Shown here one piece after another: positions 26,096-34,500 of a DNA stretch of 64,000 bases (position 1 is its first letter; each line of letters begins with the position of its first letter). The notes under the pieces were generated by a model. The model had not been told where the DNA came from and searched no databases. It was given only the letters and a program-made list of their open reading frames with translations. The stretch is from Prosthecobacter sp. (lineage in GTDB: Bacteria; Verrucomicrobiota; Verrucomicrobiia; Verrucomicrobiales; Verrucomicrobiaceae), in contig JABARQ010000010.1 in the NCBI GenBank assembly GCA_019186985.1, positions 93,908-157,907 of the forward strand, given 5' to 3'. The translations under genes and the position numbers were made by a program.

Positions 26096-27253
26096 TCAAC
26101 GGAAGCTCTTCGCGAAATCGTCCGAGGTGGCCTTGGCGACGACCTTGGTTTTCTGGAAGGTGCTCTTTTCGCCTTTCTCAATGAGGATGCGCTCGTAGTC
26201 GGCGCTGCTCATCGGGAACTCGATGGTCTTGTCCTGCCAGGTGGAAAGGAGGATGGCGTTGGCCAGTTCGACGCTGAATATGCCCTCCTCGGCCGGCGAC
26301 AGGAGCTTCTCACCCTTGAGGATGGCGTTCGTGAAGTTCTGCAGGATCTCGACATGCTGGCCGCCGCTGTCGGAAACCGGGATGTCCATGTGCCAGGATT
26401 CCGGCATGGCGAAGGCGGCGTCCGCCTCCATGCAGAACTTGCTCATGGGAACGCGGTTGCGCTGGAAGTGGATGGACGAGCCGTTGGTCACGGTCAGGCG
26501 ACCCTGCTCACCCGTGATCTCCAGCTTGTTGACGCCCGGGGCTTCGCCGGTGGAGGTGACGAAGGTGGCGGTGGTGCCGTTGTCGTACTGCATCACGGCT
26601 GTGACGTCGTCTTCGACCTCGATTTCATGGAAGCGTCCGAACTGGCAGAAGCCGCGCACTTTCTGCGGCATGCCGAACATCCACTGGAAGAGGTCCAGGT
26701 TATGCGGGCACTGGTTCATGAGCACGCCGCCTCCTTCACCCTTCCAGGTGCCGCGCCAGCCACCGGTGGCGTAGTAGTAGTTGGTGCGGAACCAGTTGGT
26801 GACCTCCCAGTGCACGCGGCGGATGGCGCCGAGTTCGCCGCTGTCGATCAGGTCCTTCACCTTCTTGAAGCAGGCGTTGGTGCGCATGTTGAACATGGCG
26901 GCAAAGATCTTGGTTTTGTCCGTGTGGGCGGCGATGAGGCGTTCGCAGTCCGCCTTGTGGACCGAGATGGGTTTTTCAACGAGGACGTGCAGGCCTTTCT
27001 GCAGGGCCTCGATGCCGATCGTGGTGTGGCTGAAGTGCGGGGTGCAGATCAGGATGGCGTCGATCAGACCGCTGGAGATCATCTTGGACACATCCGTGAA
27101 CGAGGTTTCGCCTTCCTGAAGGGGCGGGATGGTGCCGTGGCTTTCGCAGAGAGCGGTGACTTTCAGGCCGGGAACCTTGCCGGCGCGGATGTTTGCGAGG
27201 TGGGCCTTGCCCATGTTGCCGAGGCCGACGATGCCAAGTCTGACGGTGTCCAT
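26096..27253 (-). CDS. Gfo/Idh/MocA family oxidoreductase
   Basis: 385 residues. Rossmann NAD(P) motif GIVGLGNMGKAHLANI at about 7-22; ILICTPHFSH; the conserved LVEKPISVHKAD with the catalytic-region Lys; and NQCPHNLDLFQWMFG (catalytic His-Asn-x-x-Asp helix) at about 195-210. Enzymes of this family oxidise sugars or inositols. No Tat signal, so cytoplasmic. Substrate unknown. It ends at a strong terminator and stands alone. Confidence 0.9.
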   Translation of the reverse strand: MDTVRLGIVGLGNMGKAHLANIRAGKVPGLKVTALCESHGTIPPLQEGETSFTDVSKMISSGLIDAILICTPHFSHTTIGIEALQKGLHVLVEKPISVHKADCERLIAAHTDKTKIFAAMFNMRTNACFKKVKDLIDSGELGAIRRVHWEVTNWFRTNYYYATGGWRGTWKGEGGGVLMNQCPHNLDLFQWMFGMPQKVRGFCQFGRFHEIEVEDDVTAVMQYDNGTTATFVTSTGEAPGVNKLEITGEQGRLTVTNGSSIHFQRNRVPMSKFCMEADAAFAMPESWHMDIPVSDSGGQHVEILQNFTNAILKGEKLLSPAEEGIFSVELANAILLSTWQDKTIEFPMSSADYERILIEKGEKSTFQKTKVVAKATSDDFAKSFR

Positions 27254-27393
27254 AGATGATGTGTGGGTGGAGGGATTGGGAAGGTGAGACTAGGCCGGTC
27301 GACCCTGCTGGCAAGGCCGGGGTTTGATGCTTTCGGGCCGGGCTGGCAAGGCCGGATGGCCTAACAAATAATGTGTTTAAATTCGCCGCCTGC

Positions 27394-28272
27394 TTAAAAG
27401 TGTGGCGCCGAGATCGTGCCCTCCTCGATCTCCAGCTTCTTGCGGCGCACGATGCCGTCGGCGATGTCGAGGATCATCTCCTCCAGCAGAAGCCTCAGGT
27501 GGCTGCCGGCGCGGTAGTCGGCGGGAGCGATGTGCTTCACGCGGTCGGCCAGGGCGTTGAGCTGGTAGCATTTCCGGAAGCTCGCGCGGCTCGACTCCTC
27601 GGCGTTGTAAACCGCGATCGCATGGCCGCCGTAGCGCTTCATGAGCGTGAAGCAAGGCACGTCCGTCGGCCCGTCGCCGACATAGATCATGTTCTGGAAC
27701 GGGATGGGCCGCAGCTCCGGGTCCATGTGGTCGTTCACGTCCTCATGGGGCTCGAGCATGCCCTTGTTGATGCGGAAGATGTACTGGGTCTTGGTCGTGT
27801 GGCTGATGACGCGCTTGGGAAAGCTGATGCGGCCGTCCTTGTCGGTGCCGAATTCACAGCCGAAGATGCGCTTCACAAACGGGGCCAGCGAGCTGCCGTC
27901 GAGCAGGGCCTTCAGGCCGGAGGACACGATGTAGTGCTCGATGCGGATGCCGAGCGAACGGTGCTGGCCGGTGAGCGTGGCGTTCAGCTCCTCAAACACT
28001 TCGGGCACACCCTTGAAGTAGCGCAGCTTGGCGCCGAGGCTCACCAGCTCCTCGTTGGTGGGCCGGTCCATCTCCAGGTAGTCGAGCATGCACTTGAGGT
28101 AGGCCAGTTCTCCGTCGTAGCCCTGCTGGTCCACCAGCTCGCGGCTCTTTTTCCAGAACTGCGTGGCGTTGATGCCGAAATGCGGGAAGAGCGTCTCGTC
28201 CTGCATGTAGGTCGGGCTCAGCGTCTGGTCATAGTCGTAGATGACGGCGATGGTGGTCTGCGTGGCGGCCAT
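27394..28272 (-). CDS. HAD-superfamily hydrolase
   Basis: 292 residues from ATG 28272 (the frame is open 24 nt further upstream with a TTG). HAD motif I is IYDYDQTLSP with nucleophile Asp13 and Asp15; motif II is IVSSGLK; the conserved Lys lies in FPKRVISHTTKT; motif IV is YVGDGPTDVPC. A helical cap lies between motifs I and II. Probable phosphatase of unknown substrate. It starts 21 bp after the TIGR01777 epimerase stop, so the two form an operon. Confidence 0.88.
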   Translation of the reverse strand: MAATQTTIAVIYDYDQTLSPTYMQDETLFPHFGINATQFWKKSRELVDQQGYDGELAYLKCMLDYLEMDRPTNEELVSLGAKLRYFKGVPEVFEELNATLTGQHRSLGIRIEHYIVSSGLKALLDGSSLAPFVKRIFGCEFGTDKDGRISFPKRVISHTTKTQYIFRINKGMLEPHEDVNDHMDPELRPIPFQNMIYVGDGPTDVPCFTLMKRYGGHAIAVYNAEESSRASFRKCYQLNALADRVKHIAPADYRAGSHLRLLLEEMILDIADGIVRRKKLEIEEGTISAPHF

Positions 28273-28292
28273 GGTGGGTCGAAGAACCCGGC

Positions 28293-29186
28293 TCAAAGCA
28301 AGGCCGTCAGGGCGTCGTCAAGAGTCGGGCAGGCGAACCGATAGCCCAGATCTGTGGCAACGCGAGGAAAGGCTCGCTGGCTGGCGAGCAGCATTTCATC
28401 GGCCATGCCGCGCAGCAGCAGGCGCAGCGCAAAGGCCGGTGCGTGCAGAAGGGCGGGGCGGTGCAGCCGGGCGGCGAGCCTGCGGGTGAAGTCGGCGTTG
28501 GTCACCGGCTCCGGGGCGCAGAGGTTCACAGGGCCGGAGACCGCTTCATTTTCCAGGGCCCACAGGATCAGGCCGGCTTCATCCTGTTCATGAATCCACG
28601 ACAGCCACTGCCTGCCACCGCCCAGACGTCCGCCGAGGCCGCAGGCAAAGGCGCGCCGCATCAGGGGAAAGGCTCCGTTCTCCCTGCCGAGCACCATGCC
28701 GCTGCGCAGCAGCACGACGCGAATGCCCAGCTTTTCAGCCTCACGTGCCGCTGTCTCCCACTGCTGACACAATTCGGCCAGCCAGCCGCCGCCGGTGCGG
28801 CTTGTCTCATCCAGGGTTTCGTCGCCACGGCTGCCATAGAAGCCGACGCCGGAGGCGCAAAGAAGCACACGCGGCCGATTGGCTGGCTGCCAGGAGCGCA
28901 GGTCGGAGACGAGACGCTGCGTCATCTCCACGCGGCTGTTCCAGATGCGTTCACGCTTGGTTTTCGTCCAGAGGCCGAGCAGGGATTCTCCCGCGAGGTG
29001 AACAATGGCGTCGAGCTGTGTTTCCGGGACAGGATGATGTCCGTCGGAGGTGAGCCAGCGCGAGAAGACCGGGCCGGGCTGCATGGTCCGGCGCGAACAG
29101 CCGATGACCTGATGCCCCGAGCCTGAGGCCAGCGCGGCAAACGCACTGCCGATCATCCCTGTGGCTCCGGTGACGGCGATGTTCAT
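28293..29186 (-). CDS. TIGR01777 family NAD(P)-dependent epimerase (YfcH/SDR39U1-like)
   Basis: 297 residues. Rossmann motif TGATGMIGSAFAALA at 6-20; VHLAGESL; CASGVGFYGSRGDE with the SDR Tyr; LLRSGMVLGRENGAFPLM; WLSWIHEQDEAGLI; and a C-terminal DUF1731-like end (RGMADEMLLASQRAFPRVAT). This is the TIGR01777 set; physiological substrate unknown. First gene of a pair with the HAD hydrolase. Divergent from the cupin gene, 85 bp apart. Confidence 0.9.
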   Translation of the reverse strand: MNIAVTGATGMIGSAFAALASGSGHQVIGCSRRTMQPGPVFSRWLTSDGHHPVPETQLDAIVHLAGESLLGLWTKTKRERIWNSRVEMTQRLVSDLRSWQPANRPRVLLCASGVGFYGSRGDETLDETSRTGGGWLAELCQQWETAAREAEKLGIRVVLLRSGMVLGRENGAFPLMRRAFACGLGGRLGGGRQWLSWIHEQDEAGLILWALENEAVSGPVNLCAPEPVTNADFTRRLAARLHRPALLHAPAFALRLLLRGMADEMLLASQRAFPRVATDLGYRFACPTLDDALTALL

Positions 29187-29271
29187 GTCATGGATACGAG
29201 CGGAAGCGTGGAAAATGTCGCGCTGAAAAAGGGTTCCCTTCGCTCATGGCCTCCAGCAGAATGAAGGCATC

Positions 29272-29640
29272 ATGAGCCGTTCCCCTGTCATTGCCGCCGA
29301 ACAAGGTCTCGTACTCGACCAGCCCTGGGGCAGGCTGACCTGGCTGGTGTCGCGCGAGCTGGGCAACTCGGAGCACATGACTTTCGGCCGCGTGGTCATT
29401 CCTGCGGGAACGATGAACCCGCGCCACCGGCATCCGAACTGCGATGAAATCCTGCACCTGATCTCAGGCCGGCTGGAGCATACGCTGGGGGATCAGAACT
29501 ATCAGCTGGGTCCGGGTGACACGATCTGCATTCCCGCCGGCCAGTGGCACAATGCCCGAGCGCTCCCGGAATCCGAGGCGGAGATGGTCATCTGCTTCTC
29601 GTCCGCCGATCGGCGGACGGAGTTTGAAGAGGCTGCGTGA
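29272..29640 (+). CDS. Cupin domain protein
   Basis: 122 residues. One conserved cupin barrel: motif 1 NPRHRHPNCDEILHLISG (His, His, Glu) at about 44-62, and motif 2 LGPGDTICIPAGQWHNARAL (His) at about 80-100. A metal-binding small-molecule enzyme or sensor; the substrate cannot be inferred. It ends right before the REP-rich region. Confidence 0.85.
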   Translation: MSRSPVIAAEQGLVLDQPWGRLTWLVSRELGNSEHMTFGRVVIPAGTMNPRHRHPNCDEILHLISGRLEHTLGDQNYQLGPGDTICIPAGQWHNARALPESEAEMVICFSSADRRTEFEEAA

Positions 29641-29707
29641 TGGATGGCTTGCGCTGAAGTACAGACAGCTTTGGTCATCGTGAGCGGAAGAGCGTACCAG
29701 GCGTCCA

Positions 29708-30062
29708 GCTCATCTCGACGGAGCGAGATGGCTACGTTGCTTCGCATGAGCCCCGATGACAGGTGTGCGAGACAGCCTCTGCTGATGAACCGTTCCTTAG
29801 ACGGATCCCAGAAATACAGGTCATGATGCCCTGAAGGCAGCGGAAGAGCGCAAGCAAAGTAGCCATCTTGCTCCGCAAGATGAGCGAGAGGCTGGCGCAG
29901 GCAGGTAGAGCTTTCGAATTTCGAGAACGCCCGGCTTCGGCGGAGGTTTGGCTTTGCCTGAAGACGGATGGAAGGCTTGCGCTGAAGTGCAGACCGTTGG
30001 GTCATCGTGAGCGGAAGAGCGTACCAGGCATCCAGCTCATCTCGACGGAGCGAGATGGCGAC
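29708..30062. repeat. REP sequences left of the RAYT gene (three copies)
   Basis: A 27-28 nt palindromic unit, running from GTAGCCATCT to AGATGAGC with a hairpin (CATCTCG/CGAGATG or CATCTTGC/GCAAGATG). Copies: 29708-29735 (minus), 29859-29885 (plus), 30035-30062 (minus). Each sits in a longer repeated block of about 85-95 bp. The orientation alternates, forming REPIN pairs. The third copy overlaps the 3' end of the RAYT coding frame. Confidence 0.85.
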
Positions 30063-30706
30063 TTTGCTTTGCTCCAATGACACGCTTGCCCGGTTCGCAG
30101 CCCGGCTTTGAGCGGATTTTGCGCGATGTAGTCACGCAGACGTCGGAACTGTCCTTCGTGGCGCACGAGATGATCAAACGCATCTTGCTGCCAGAAGCGC
30201 CCCTGGCTGCCAAGGCGGCGATGGATTTGCCGGGCCGTGAAGTGTTTCCAGGAGGCACACTGCTCAACCATGGAACCCTTGTCGGCGAACGTGGCCAGCA
30301 GGTGAACGTGATTGGGCATGACGACGAAGTCGAGCATCTCGTAGCGATCTCCATCAAAGTGCAGAAGGCTGTCGGCAATGAGGCTGGCGATCCCGGCCTG
30401 TGCGAGAACACACGCGCCATGACCCGAGTCAAGCGCCTCGTGCCAGCGCGTGGTGAAGCGGTCGTGATATTCGGCCAACGCTTCGGGCAGCAGCTCCTGC
30501 AAGCACGTCTTCCAGCCCTTTTGCAGAGGGTCGATGCCGTGCAGGTCAAGCCAGCGATTTCTTTCCGCCCGCCAGCGATCGAGGACATCCCTGGGCATGG
30601 AATCCACCGTGCGCCAGGTGATGAAAACTACGCATCCATCCTGCGCCCAGTGCGGCAGCCGCCGCTGGGTGATGAGCCGTTCGTCAGACGGATCAAAGAA
30701 TCGCAT
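30002..30706 (-). CDS. REP-associated tyrosine transposase (RAYT), first family
   Basis: 234 residues. The start ITQRRLPHWAQDGCVVFITW is typical; the HUH metal motif is FVVMPNHVHLLATF (His-x-His), the catalytic-Tyr helix region is RRLRDYIAQNPLKAGL. These single-copy enzymes mobilise or maintain flanking REP palindromes. The last ~25 residues (SKAKSPSRSVEMSWMPG...) are encoded by a REP unit, so the natural C-terminus may have been replaced. REP copies flank it on both sides. Confidence 0.88.
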   Translation of the reverse strand: MRFFDPSDERLITQRRLPHWAQDGCVVFITWRTVDSMPRDVLDRWRAERNRWLDLHGIDPLQKGWKTCLQELLPEALAEYHDRFTTRWHEALDSGHGACVLAQAGIASLIADSLLHFDGDRYEMLDFVVMPNHVHLLATFADKGSMVEQCASWKHFTARQIHRRLGSQGRFWQQDAFDHLVRHEGQFRRLRDYIAQNPLKAGLRTGQACHWSKAKSPSRSVEMSWMPGTLFRSR

Positions 30707-30745
30707 GTCATGAAGCTATGACGGCAGCGGAAGAGCGCAAGCAAA

Positions 30746-31309
30746 GTAGCCATCTTGCTCCGCAAGATGAGCGAAAGGCTGGCGCAGGCAGGCAGAGCTT
30801 TCGAATTTCGAGAACGCCTGGCTTCGGCGAAGGCTTCAGACATATTTCGATCGAGCAGTATCGCGGCTTGGTTTTGCTGGAGCAGGACCGGAGTGCTTGC
30901 GCCGAAGTGCAGATGGCTGGGTCATCGTGGAGGGTTGGGCTAGCGGGACGTCCAGCTCATCTCGACGGAGCGAGATGGCTACTATGCTTCGCCAGAGCGG
31001 AGGCGGTTGGTTTGCGAAAAGGGGCTTGGGTGATGAGCCATTTGTCAGATGTGCATGCCACGATACAAAGACGAGTGCGAATGAGCGCAAGCAAAGTAGC
31101 CATCTTGCTCCGCAAGATGAGCGAAAGACTTGCGCAGGCATCCAAAGTTTTCGAGTTATGAGAACATCGGGCATGGCGGAGTAGTATGGCGGTCTGGTTT
31201 CACTTGAGCGTCGGCGAAAGGCTTGCGCCGAAGTGCAGATCTCTTGGTCATTGTGAACGATTGAATCGTGCGGGACGTGAAGCTCATCTCGACGGAGCGA
31301 GATGGCTAC
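30746..31309. repeat. REP sequences right of the RAYT gene (four copies)
   Basis: Further copies of the same unit: 30746-30772 (plus), 30955-30982 (minus), 31096-31122 (plus), 31282-31309 (minus). Strict orientation alternation continues, with spacings of about 140-210 bp. No gene is credible in 30707-31351 outside the repeats; frames there are read-through of repeat blocks. Confidence 0.85.
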
Positions 31310-31351
31310 GTTGCTTCGCATGAGCGTTGTCGGGTGGTTGGCGAAAAGTGG

Positions 31352-33553
31352 CTAGCCTTTGCGGCCACCGCGCTTGGGCCGGCCGTAGGCGGCCTTCTTC
31401 GGCTTCGGCAGCGTGCCGCCGTCATCGGGGTTGAGGCCCGCCTGCTTTTTCAGCTCACGGATCTGGTCGCGCAGCAGCGCGGCTCTTTCGAACTCCAGCT
31501 TCGCCGCCGCCTCGGCCATTTCTCCTTCGAGCTCGCGGATGACGTCGGTCACCACGACATCGCCTGAGCCGCCCTCGCGCAGCACGCCCTCCTCGACCTC
31601 TCTTGCCTTGCCCAGCACCTGCAGGCTCTCCTGCACGGCGCGGCGCACGGTCTGCGGCGTGATGCCATGTTTTTGGTTATACTCCTCCTGCACCTGCCGG
31701 CGGTGGCGGCTGATGCTGAGCAGGGCGCGGATGCTCTGCGTCTCGATGTCGGCAAACAGCACCACCTCGCCGGCGACATGGCGCGCGGCGCGTCCGGCCG
31801 TCTGGATCAGCGAGGTCTCGCTGCGCAGGAAGCCCTCCTTGTCGGCGTCGAGGATGCAGACCAGGCTGACCTCGGGCAGGTCGAGCCCTTCGCGCAGGAG
31901 GTTGATGCCGACGAGCACGTCGCAGTCGCCCTTGCGCAGGCTGCGCAGGATCTCGACGCGCTCGATGGCGTCGATGTCGCTGTGCAGGTAGCGCACCTTC
32001 ATGTCGAGGTTGCGCAGGTAGTCGGTGAGATCCTCGGCGGTGCGCTTGGTCAGGGTGGTGACGAGCACGCGTTCGCCGCGCTCGATGCGCTGGCGGCAGA
32101 GCTCGATGGTCTCGTCGATCTGGCCCTTGAGCGGCTTGACGGTGATGACCGGGTCGAGCAGGCCGGTGGGGCGGATGATCTGCTCGACGACCAGGTGCCT
32201 GCCGCGGGTGGTGACGTCGAACTTTTCCACGGGCTGCGAGCTGCCGCTGGTGCGCACGCTCAGGCCGGGCAGGGCGGCGGGCACGGTCTCCTCCTGGCCG
32301 ATGCGGTCGCGCTGGTGCGGGATGTAGGTCGTGTTGCCGACGACGCTGTTCTCCATCTCAAACCGGGCGGGCGTGGCGCTGACATAGACGAGCTGGCCGA
32401 CCTTGCCCATGAACTCGTCAAACTTGAGCGGGCGGTTGTCGAGGGCGCTGGGCAGGCGGAAGCCGTGCTCGACCAGGACGGTCTTGCGCGACTTGTCGCC
32501 CTCGTACATGCCGCCGATCTGCGGGATGGTGGCATGGCTTTCGTCGATGAAGAGCAGGGGAGGCTCGCGGAAGAAGTCGAGCAGGGTGCCGGGCGTGGCG
32601 CCGGGGGCGCGGCCGGTGAGGTGGCGGCTGTAGTTTTCGATGCCCTGGCAGAAGCCCATCTCCTGCATCATCTCGATGTCGTGCTCGGTGCGCATGCGCA
32701 GGCGCTGGGCCTCCAGCAGGCGACCGTCCTTCTCGAAGCAGGCGAGGCGCTCCTCCAGCTCGGCGCGGATGGCCACGATGGCCTTCTTCATCTTGTCGCC
32801 CGGCGTCACAAACTGTTTGGCAGGAAAGAGGGTGTAGCTGGGCATCTTCAGCGTCACCGTGCCGGTGAGCACGTCCACGGCGCTGATGCGGTCGATCTCG
32901 TCGCCGAAGAACTCGATGCGGATCGCCTCGCTGTCGAGGTAGGCGGGCACGACCTCGACGACGTCGCCCCGGGCGCGGAAGGCGCCCCGGCGGAGCTGGA
33001 TGTCATTGCGTTCGTAGAGCATGTTCACCAGGGCGGTGAGCAGCTCCTCTCGGGTCATCTGCTTGCCGACATGCAGCGGCACCATCATGCCCTCGTAGTC
33101 CTCGGGCGAGCCGAGGCCGTAGATGCAGGAGACGGAGGCGACGACGATGGTGTCCGGGCGGGTCAGCAGGGCGCCCATGCTGGACAGGCGCAGGCGCTCG
33201 ATCTCGTCGTTCACGTTCGAGTCCTTCTCGATGTAGGTGTCAGTGCGCGGGATGTAGGCCTCGGGCTGGTAGTAGTCGAAGTAGCTGACGAAGTACTCGA
33301 CGGCGTTGTCGGGGAAGAAGTTCTTGAACTCCGAGTAGAGCTGGGCGGCGAGGGTCTTGTTGTGGCTGAAGATGAGCGCCGGACGTCCCACTTCGGCGAT
33401 GATGTTCGCCATGGTGAAGGTCTTGCCCGAGCCGGTGACGCCGAGGAGGGTCTGATGCCGGTTGCCCGCCCGGAGCGACTTCACCAGCTTGGCGATGGCC
33501 TGGGCCTGGTCGCCGCGCGGGTGGAGTTCGGGATTGAGGCGGAACGGAGACAT
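31352..33553 (-). CDS. uvrB: Excinuclease ABC subunit B
   Basis: 733 residues. Walker A GVTGSGKTFTMAN (about 38-50); the beta-hairpin region YFVSYFDYYQPEAYIP that grips damaged DNA; FIDESHATIPQIGGMYEGD (Walker B); NLLREGLDLPEVSLVCILDA and QTAGRAARH helicase motifs; C-terminal UVR domain (LEGEMAEAAAKLEFERAALL). Works with UvrA and UvrC in nucleotide excision repair. The tail beyond UVR is basic and Gly-rich (KPKKAAYGRPKRGGRKG), longer than usual. Confidence 0.97.
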   Translation of the reverse strand: MSPFRLNPELHPRGDQAQAIAKLVKSLRAGNRHQTLLGVTGSGKTFTMANIIAEVGRPALIFSHNKTLAAQLYSEFKNFFPDNAVEYFVSYFDYYQPEAYIPRTDTYIEKDSNVNDEIERLRLSSMGALLTRPDTIVVASVSCIYGLGSPEDYEGMMVPLHVGKQMTREELLTALVNMLYERNDIQLRRGAFRARGDVVEVVPAYLDSEAIRIEFFGDEIDRISAVDVLTGTVTLKMPSYTLFPAKQFVTPGDKMKKAIVAIRAELEERLACFEKDGRLLEAQRLRMRTEHDIEMMQEMGFCQGIENYSRHLTGRAPGATPGTLLDFFREPPLLFIDESHATIPQIGGMYEGDKSRKTVLVEHGFRLPSALDNRPLKFDEFMGKVGQLVYVSATPARFEMENSVVGNTTYIPHQRDRIGQEETVPAALPGLSVRTSGSSQPVEKFDVTTRGRHLVVEQIIRPTGLLDPVITVKPLKGQIDETIELCRQRIERGERVLVTTLTKRTAEDLTDYLRNLDMKVRYLHSDIDAIERVEILRSLRKGDCDVLVGINLLREGLDLPEVSLVCILDADKEGFLRSETSLIQTAGRAARHVAGEVVLFADIETQSIRALLSISRHRRQVQEEYNQKHGITPQTVRRAVQESLQVLGKAREVEEGVLREGGSGDVVVTDVIRELEGEMAEAAAKLEFERAALLRDQIRELKKQAGLNPDDGGTLPKPKKAAYGRPKRGGRKG

Positions 33554-33623
33554 GGACGCACTTCATGGCGAAGCTGGCCCCCGTGGTCAAGATGAGTCGG
33601 GCGGGTGAACCGGGTGGCGTGGC

Positions 33624-33929
33624 TCAAGGCATGGAAAGCCGTCTCAAAAGGACGGGCAGCAGGAGCAACAGAACGACAAAGCAGAACACCCTGCGGGCCC
33701 TGGCATCCGTCCAGAAGGAGGTTCGACAGCCTCGCAGGTGCGACCAGGCCCAGAGCGTCAGGCAGCAGGCGGAGGTGATCCCCAAGCCACGCCAGAAGGA
33801 CGAAGCGAGGTTCGGCCACTGGCGGATGAGGTTTTGGACGACATCGCAGACGAGCACGCTCCAGAGGAAGGCCCGCCAGACGGGAGAAGGAACGAGAGTC
33901 TTGGCGGGCCTGGGTCCTTGTCCTTCCAT
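33624..33929 (-). CDS. Small hydrophobic hypothetical protein
   Basis: 101 residues from ATG 33929. Three hydrophobic stretches (WRAFLWSVLVCDVVQNLI, GLGITSACCLTLWAWSHL, RRVFCFVVLLLLLPVLL) suggest a three-helix membrane protein. No family recognised. It lies just upstream of uvrB on the same strand. The overlapping frames are less membrane-like, so this one is preferred, with moderate support. Confidence 0.45.
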   Translation of the reverse strand: MEGQGPRPAKTLVPSPVWRAFLWSVLVCDVVQNLIRQWPNLASSFWRGLGITSACCLTLWAWSHLRGCRTSFWTDARARRVFCFVVLLLLLPVLLRRLSMP

Positions 33930-33987
33930 GGGATTGTGTCGGCATTTGTTCCGCCTGCCTTCCCGAGCCAGCGATGCAGCGGATGGT

Positions 33988-34320
33988 TTACGACTTTACG
34001 ACAGGGGCTTGCTGGGCCGCTTCGGTGCCACAGTTCCAGCAGACTTCAAACCCGGCGGGGTTGTCCTCGCCGCATTTGGGGCAGGTCCAGTCCGAGCTGG
34101 CGGTCTCCTCGGGATAATGATGCGGTTTCAGCAGTTCGACGGCCTCCTCGAAGCGGCTGTCATCCACGATGCACAGGGTGGGCTGGAAGATCGGCGAGAT
34201 CACGTTCAGGGTTTGCGCACCGATTTCGTTCTGGATGAAGCAGACGATCCCGGCTTCATCGAGCACCGACTTGTAGAAGCCGATGCGGCTGGAATCCATG
34301 CTGGTGTAAAGTTCCTTCAT
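33988..34320 (-). CDS. DUF2007-type small protein with zinc ribbon
   Basis: 110 residues from ATG 34320 (MKELYTSMDSSRIGFYKSVL). Residues 1-75 match the DUF2007 signal-transducing-like alpha/beta fold (GIVCFIQNE..., PTLCIVDDSRFEEAVELLK). Residues about 80-100 form a zinc ribbon, CPKCGEDNPAGFEVCWNCG (two CxxC). Common in Bacteroidota and Verrucomicrobiota; function unknown. A longer upstream frame is rejected because it lies antisense to the radical SAM gene. Confidence 0.85.
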   Translation of the reverse strand: MKELYTSMDSSRIGFYKSVLDEAGIVCFIQNEIGAQTLNVISPIFQPTLCIVDDSRFEEAVELLKPHHYPEETASSDWTCPKCGEDNPAGFEVCWNCGTEAAQQAPVVKS

Positions 34321-34500
34321 GCGGGTTCGATGGGGTGGCCGCGATGCCTCAACGGGCGCGGAAGCCAGGGTTGTAGCAGCTCCAGGGTCGGGAGACCATG
34401 CTTTTTGTTCCATCCGTCCTGGCAGGTCCACGCAAGATCGGCGCAGCCTCTGCCATCCTTTGCCGGGAGGCAGGAAACGCTCGGCCGTTTTAACAGGGAC

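Noticed and set aside
29708..31309. Possible CRISPR array
   Set aside because: Repeat units alternate in orientation with irregular 140-710 bp spacing and surround a RAYT gene; no spacers of constant size and no cas genes.
31667..33595. 642-codon plus-strand frame opposite uvrB
   Set aside because: Shadow of uvrB; no signal, domain or ribosome binding site.
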